This document shows positions 59,281 through 64,000 of a stretch of DNA of 64,000 bases, one piece after another; position 1 is the first letter of the stretch, and each line of letters opens with the position of its first letter. The notes below the pieces were generated by a model. The model saw nothing but the letters and a program-made list of their open reading frames with translations, ran no database searches and was not told where the DNA came from. Position numbers and translations under genes: made by a program. The stretch comes from Paramecium sonneborni (taxonomy: Eukaryota; Ciliophora; Oligohymenophorea; Peniculida; Parameciidae): the NCBI GenBank assembly GCA_905182985.1, contig CAJJDN010000010.1, positions 66,221 through 130,220 on the forward strand, in the 5' to 3' direction.

Positions 59281-60805
59281 TCAAAAGTGTAGAGTTAATT
59301 AAATGAAGAGTGAACCTCTTTGAAAATCCAAAAATGAGCTAAGAATTAGTAAATTATATTTACAATTTAAAACTTCTATATGTTTTTCAAAGATTATTTT
59401 TTGGCAATATAAAAATTATTAATCTACAGGTAATTTTTCAATACCTGAAAGCGACAATTATGGAGACTGTGCTTCCTAATTTTAATCAATAATAAATTAA
59501 ATTTCTGATTTTCTATTAGATTATCTGATTATTGATAGTATAAAATAATAAAGTTCTGGTTTGTAAGTAAAAATTATATAATCTTATTTCGCTTAGAAAT
59601 AAATTTTATATTTATAATTTACATGAAAAATCTGATAAAATTTTTGGAATAGTTAAGATATATTGATTCTAATTAATTTTGTATTTTTAATTGATTACAA
59701 AATTCTAAATTCAAGTACAGAAATTGATACTTCACTAATCATTTACATTTTACAATTTTTTAGTCTTTTATTCAATAATTTAGCAAGTTTTTTTAATTGA
59801 TTATTATACTTTTAAGTAATTTCTTTTAGATGATTTTAGTATTTAAATTTTAAATCAATAAAGGCTTAATCAGCTGCTTCAATAACGATCATATATCTAA
59901 TTGTATCAACACAATAAATTAAAAGTTTAATTTTCATTCTACTTTTTTTATAATAAATCTCTAATTTTTGACAATCAATATTATTGACTAAAGTGTTGAA
60001 CTTCTCATATTTTTGAAATAAATATTTTTGTAGGGTTAATTTTTCATATTTACACTCCTTCAAAAATTCTCCAACAGAATCAAATTACATTTCTTAACTA
60101 TCAGTTAATGATTTATTTATTGCAATTTACTAAAAAGAGAAAGAATCCTTATCAAATTTAAAAATTAGAAAAGGCTTACAAATTACAAACGGTAATATTT
60201 TTTCTATAAATAAAAAACTTTATAATACCCCAAGTTGTATCTTTTGTTTGATATAGATAAGACCTTCGTTAATATAATTCTGATTAATATAATAAGCCTG
60301 AAATTCCAATAGTTATTAATATTGTGTATAGATACTATTAAAATGTTAAAAAATCTTGATTTATAAAAGTAATTGCTGCTCTTGCTATTGCTAAAAGGAA
60401 ATTGGCGCATAAACCAACTAAAAAATCAGAGCCCATGAATAAAATTGTATGTGTAAGCATTTAATTGCAACCGAATAGATATCCTTGATAATATGTATTG
60501 TCTTAATTTGTTTCTGTTTCAAGTGATACGAGCAGGAAGTTTATTATTATTAAAGTTAAATTGGGAAATTTCTTCAATTATTTGAAAAGTAAGCAGAGTA
60601 GTATAATTATAAATAGTATTACTGCTTATGGTATCAAATAACTATAATCATGTTAAACTAATTAATATATGAGTTTGCTGCCAATAATTATTATTGATAA
60701 AATGTAAGTGTATATAAGAATAGGGCTTTACCATGAATTAAACTTATATAATCGATAAGAATTCTCGAGAGTAGTTTCTTCAAATTTCAATGTATAAATA
60801 TTCAT
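59281..60805 (-). CDS. Multi-TM protein with PAS-like and degenerate histidine-kinase-like regions (paralogue B)
   Basis: 499 residues with one 25-nt intron at about residue 192. Layout matches paralogue A: YTLKFEETTLE..., about six TM helices, a TWG/intron/E boundary, then KPFLIFKFDKDSFSFQ..INKS, FLKECKYEKLTLQ and KSRMKIKLLIY. The C-terminal third resembles a sensor-kinase ATPase region in order: a paired helix region (LKEITQKYNNQLKKL), YKPELYYFILSIIRQSN where active enzymes have D...L..IL.NLL.NA, and a final GSLFIQLTL like the G2-box strand. The catalytic Asn is replaced (IIRQSN) and no phospho-accepting histidine box is obvious. Likely non-catalytic. Confidence 0.55.
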
Positions 60806-60950
60806 ATATTTTAATAAAAAATAACTCGTGCTTTATTTAAAGACAATTAATTCTAAATTAAATGTTTAGAATTTTAATGACGAATTATCTAATCTTATTA
60901 AACAGATTAAATCAGTAGTGGTGATTCATTAAATTTAAATTTTAAGATAA

Positions 60951-61748
60951 ATGATTTAAAATTTGGATCAAACTAAAGCAGAAATTCCGTCAGATGAAAA
61001 TGGAGAGAAAAAGAGCTCAACAAATTACTCATTAAATTTCTAAAATCAAAGTTTATTGTATAAGCATTTTTATAATGAACATAAATTCAAGAAATTCATA
61101 TTTGCTTTCTTTGTTGTAGTAATAGTTTTAAATTTCTTTTGCAACCTATCATTGTTTATAGCAAACTTTCAGACATAAGAGATTATAGAAGAAAATTATT
61201 TTTTAACATTTCATTAATTGGATTTTTGGGGAGCATTTCTATTTGCTTTAAGCGAAGGTTGTGTTTTCCTCCTAACAGGCTTAGTTACAGTGAATTCATA
61301 CAAGATTTACTTGATAATAATGAATGTAGGTGGAACTTTAGTAGCTTTGATTCTTTTTATTTTCAATCCGGATTTTTTTGAGCCTGCTTCTCATTGGATT
61401 GAATACAGCGTTTAATTACTTTTAATATTGACAGATTTTCTTTTCATATTTCAACAAGACAAGACTTCGTTAATGTACAAATACAGATATGTTGAGTCAT
61501 TTATAATTATAATTACATTCATAATGGCAATTATTAAATTACTTTTTTATGGAAATGTAATTTCGACTAATGATGATGGAGAAAGATAATCTCATTTTTT
61601 AGAATTTAGTGGAGAAATGATAAATGACTGTTTTGCTATCTTTTTTATAGTTCTCTAATTATAAAAAGAGAATACAAATATCTTTCAAACTATGTAAATG
61701 CAACTTGATAAACTATTAGAGTTAAATGGTATCACTTTTATATAGTGA
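60951..61748 (+). CDS. Multi-pass membrane protein, unknown, intronless
   Basis: 265 residues from ATG 60951 to TGA 61748 with no intron. A polar N-terminus of about 45 residues (GEKKSSTNYS) leads to about six TM segments (FIFAFFVVVIVLNFF; WGAFLFALSEGCVFLL; MNVGGTLVALILFIF; others). The C-terminus is short and polar. No family recognised; about 145 bp from the divergent start of paralogue B. Confidence 0.6.
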
Positions 61749-62637
61749 TTTGATATATATTTATTTAATTATTTGATTAATATAAATCAATTATTAATAC
61801 AGGAGAATTAATAATATAATTAATAATGTAGAAGAATCTATAATTTAACTTTAAATAAAATTATTCCAAATATTGTTTTTATATATTTAATAAGTTTTAA
61901 CAAAATTTCTTCAAAAATTCCAGATTAAATCATAAATCTTTCAATTACCTTTCACCTATATCGTAGGATAAATGTTAAATCTAAAGTAATTAATAAACAT
62001 TCTGTTTTTGTATAAATTGAAGGAAAAGTCTGACAAAAAAAACCAATATTTTTTAAATATAAAAAATCAGATAAAATCTGAAAAGTTTTTAAATAGTATA
62101 TTTAAATCAGCAAATATTCTAAAAACAAAAAAAATTAATTATAAAATTTAACAAAATCGTATTATCGTTCATCAAATCAATTCCTTGGTAATAATCTTGC
62201 AAATTCATTCTAAGAGATTTGATAACCAATATTAATATAGATAATTGAAACTTTGTTGATTAGAGTAAATTACGAAAGATTTATAAAATCATGTTCTAGA
62301 TTTTTTAGTTAACAAAAAGCTTAATAAAATTTTGATTATTAATTAAATTGTTTTCTAAATCTGTAGATATATATATCATAGGAAAAAACTAAGTAAACTT
62401 TGCTTTTATATCTGTTAGATAAGGGTGGTATTATATTTTAATTCTTTAGAGAATATACAAATATTATTTTTAATTTAAGGCTACATATATATATATATCT
62501 TAATGTGATTAGGGTTTAAAATAGTTTTATGATATCTTTTTTAATTGTTTACATTACTATATTGATTCAATGTTTTGCTTAAGATTTGTCAGAAAAAAAG
62601 AGGAATAAAGAAATATTAGAATAATAGTTTTAGTAAA
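61749..62637. other. AT-rich intergenic stretch
   Basis: About 0.9 kb with no convincing gene, containing short (AT)n runs such as near 62487-62500. The right part falls in the join-8 duplication. Confidence 0.4.
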
Positions 62638-63214
62638 ATGTAAAAGTTATATATAGGTAAGGTTAAAGAGGTGAATAAGTAAGAGATATATAAATTGTTA
62701 ATGCAGTATGGATTAATAAAGAGTTTTGAGGATAAGGATAGCTTTTGTTTTGTAGAGTATTATTATGAGAGTGATGCTCGAATGGCATAGTATGAATTAG
62801 ATGGAAGATCAGTTTGTAATACTCGAATAGTTGTTTAATTTTCAAAGGCATTAATGAAATAAGAAGACTTATTGAAAGAGGCATTACCGTCTTCAACGCG
62901 TAAGATATATGTGGGGAATTTAAATCATAAGTTCACAAGTTAGGAATTAGTTGAGATCTTTAATAGATTTGGAAAGATATTGGACATAATATTTAAAGAA
63001 ACCTATGCATTGATTGAATACCCAACATAATAATGTGCAACTGAAGCAATTTTATATATGAATGAGAAGAATTGTAAAGGAGAAATTTTGAAAGTGGATC
63101 TCTAGAAAACATATGACGAAGTTTTGAGTTCTAGTAATCGAATATATATTGGTATATACTTATGATTAAAATTGAATAGGAAAGATTGGAAATTTAAAGA
63201 AGATGGATTTGATT
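62638..63214 (+). CDS. RNA-binding protein with RRM domains, 5' part cut by join 8
   Basis: At least two complete RRMs and the start of a third. RRM1: RNP2 KLYIGKV and RNP1-like DSFCFVEYY. RRM2: KIYVGNLNHKFTSQELVEIF with TYALIEY. RRM3 begins RIYIGKI after a 28-nt intron near 63155-63182. The first two RNP1 sequences lack some aromatic contacts, as in the SR/SRSF-type proteins that start directly with an RRM. Likely a splicing or mRNA-binding factor. The gene is truncated by the end of the left contig at 63214. Confidence 0.78.
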
Positions 63215-63754
63215 NTATTTAAATCAGCAAATATTCTAAAAACAAAAAAAATTAATTATAAAATTTAACAAAATCGTATTATCGTTCATCAAATCAATTC
63301 CTTGGTAATAATCTTGCAAATTCATTCTAAGAGATTTGATAACCAATATTAATATAGATAATTGAAACTTTGTTGATTAGAGTAAATTACGAAAGATTTA
63401 TAAAATCATGTTCTAGATTTTTTAGTTAACAAAAAGCTTAATAAAATTTTGATTATTAATTAAATTGTTTTCTAAATCTGTAGATATATATATCATAGGA
63501 AAAAACTAAGTAAACTTTGCTTTTATATCTGTTAGATAAGGGTGGTATTATATTTTAATTCTTTAGAGAATATACAAATATTATTTTTAATTTAAGGCTA
63601 CATATATATATATATCTTAATGTGATTAGGGTTTAAAATAGTTTTATGATATCTTTTTTAATTGTTTACATTACTATATTGATTCAATGTTTTGCTTAAG
63701 ATTTGTCAGAAAAAAAGAGGAATAAAGAAATATTAGAATAATAGTTTTAGTAAA

Positions 63755-64000
63755 ATGTAAAAGTTATATATAGGTAAGGTTAAAGAGGTGAATAAGTAAG
63801 AGATATATAAATTGTTAATGCAGTATGGATTAATAAAGAGTTTTGAGGATAAGGATAGCTTTTGTTTTGTAGAGTATTATTATGAGAGTGATGCTCGAAT
63901 GGCATAGTATGAATTAGATGGAAGATCAGTTTGTAATACTCGAATAGTTGTTTAATTTTCAAAGGCATTAATGAAATAAGAAGACTTATTGAAAGAGGCA
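63755..64000 (+). CDS. Second copy of the RRM gene, running off the window
   Basis: Same sequence as 62638-62883, in the right contig of join 8. This is probably the copy that continues into the full gene beyond the window. Confidence 0.7.

Larger units (their letters stand above)
62099..64000. repeat. Direct duplication around a single n, continuing past the window (join 8)
   Basis: Bases 62099-63214 begin again at 63216 (offset 1117) and match to the window end, 785 bp in view. The n is at 63215. Same signature as joins 1-7. Confidence 0.88.

Noticed and set aside
56430..60730. Active two-component histidine kinases
   Set aside because: No phospho-accepting histidine box and no intact N or G boxes could be found in either paralogue.
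1..64000. CRISPR arrays, bacterial operons, insertion sequences or prophage
   Set aside because: No repeat-spacer array or transposase was seen, and the gene content, introns and genetic code are eukaryotic.

Overview
This window is nuclear DNA from a ciliate, most likely a Paramecium species or a close oligohymenophorean relative. Three signals agree. (1) Real proteins read through many in-frame TAA and TAG codons as glutamine and end only at TGA (for example kinesin, beta'-COP, eIF3i, cathepsin C). (2) Introns are almost all 22-31 nt, GT...AG, and restore the reading frame exactly. (3) The DNA is extremely AT-rich, with short intergenic gaps (16-60 bp between several genes). The compact, uninterrupted genes suggest a somatic (macronuclear) genome; I saw no clear internal eliminated sequences. 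Because TAA and TAG are sense codons, standard-code open frames are misleading here, and I read genes with TGA as the only stop.

Layout. 0.8-6.3 kb: sodium:neurotransmitter symporter, MORN-repeat protein, coiled-coil protein. 7-16 kb: pseudophosphatase, long coiled-coil protein, basic protein, eIF3i, centrin-like protein, acylated-type protein. 16-20 kb: kinase, ATP synthase delta-type subunit, RNase T2, DHHC palmitoyltransferase. 21-26 kb: small cyclin, AGTRAP-like membrane protein, coiled-coil proteins. 28-34 kb: small intronless basic proteins and an S49 (SppA-like) protease. 34-44 kb: zinc-finger/TPR protein, long TPR protein, beta'-COP. 45-50 kb: unknown protein, AGC kinase, cathepsin C. 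52-56 kb: 5S rRNA, kinesin-2, casein-kinase-1-like kinase. 56-62 kb: two tandem membrane proteins resembling degenerate sensor histidine kinases, with a probable mitochondrial helical protein between them, then another membrane protein. The right end is an RRM protein. The content is ordinary eukaryotic housekeeping, trafficking, ciliary and signalling genes with no operon logic.

Assembly warning. At all eight runs of N (six single n, two long gaps) the sequence before the N is repeated just after it (526-1400 bp, identical wherever I compared). These look like contigs whose overlapping ends were not merged. About 8 kb of the window is therefore duplicated; genes touching these joins appear twice or are interrupted, and I mark which copy is complete.

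The most interesting biology is the 56.3-60.8 kb pair (multi-TM, PAS-like, histidine-kinase-like C-terminus, conserved intron position), the tandem genes carrying PP1-docking-like KxVRF motifs at 32.8-34.2 kb, and the phosphatase with a lost catalytic arginine at 7.2 kb.
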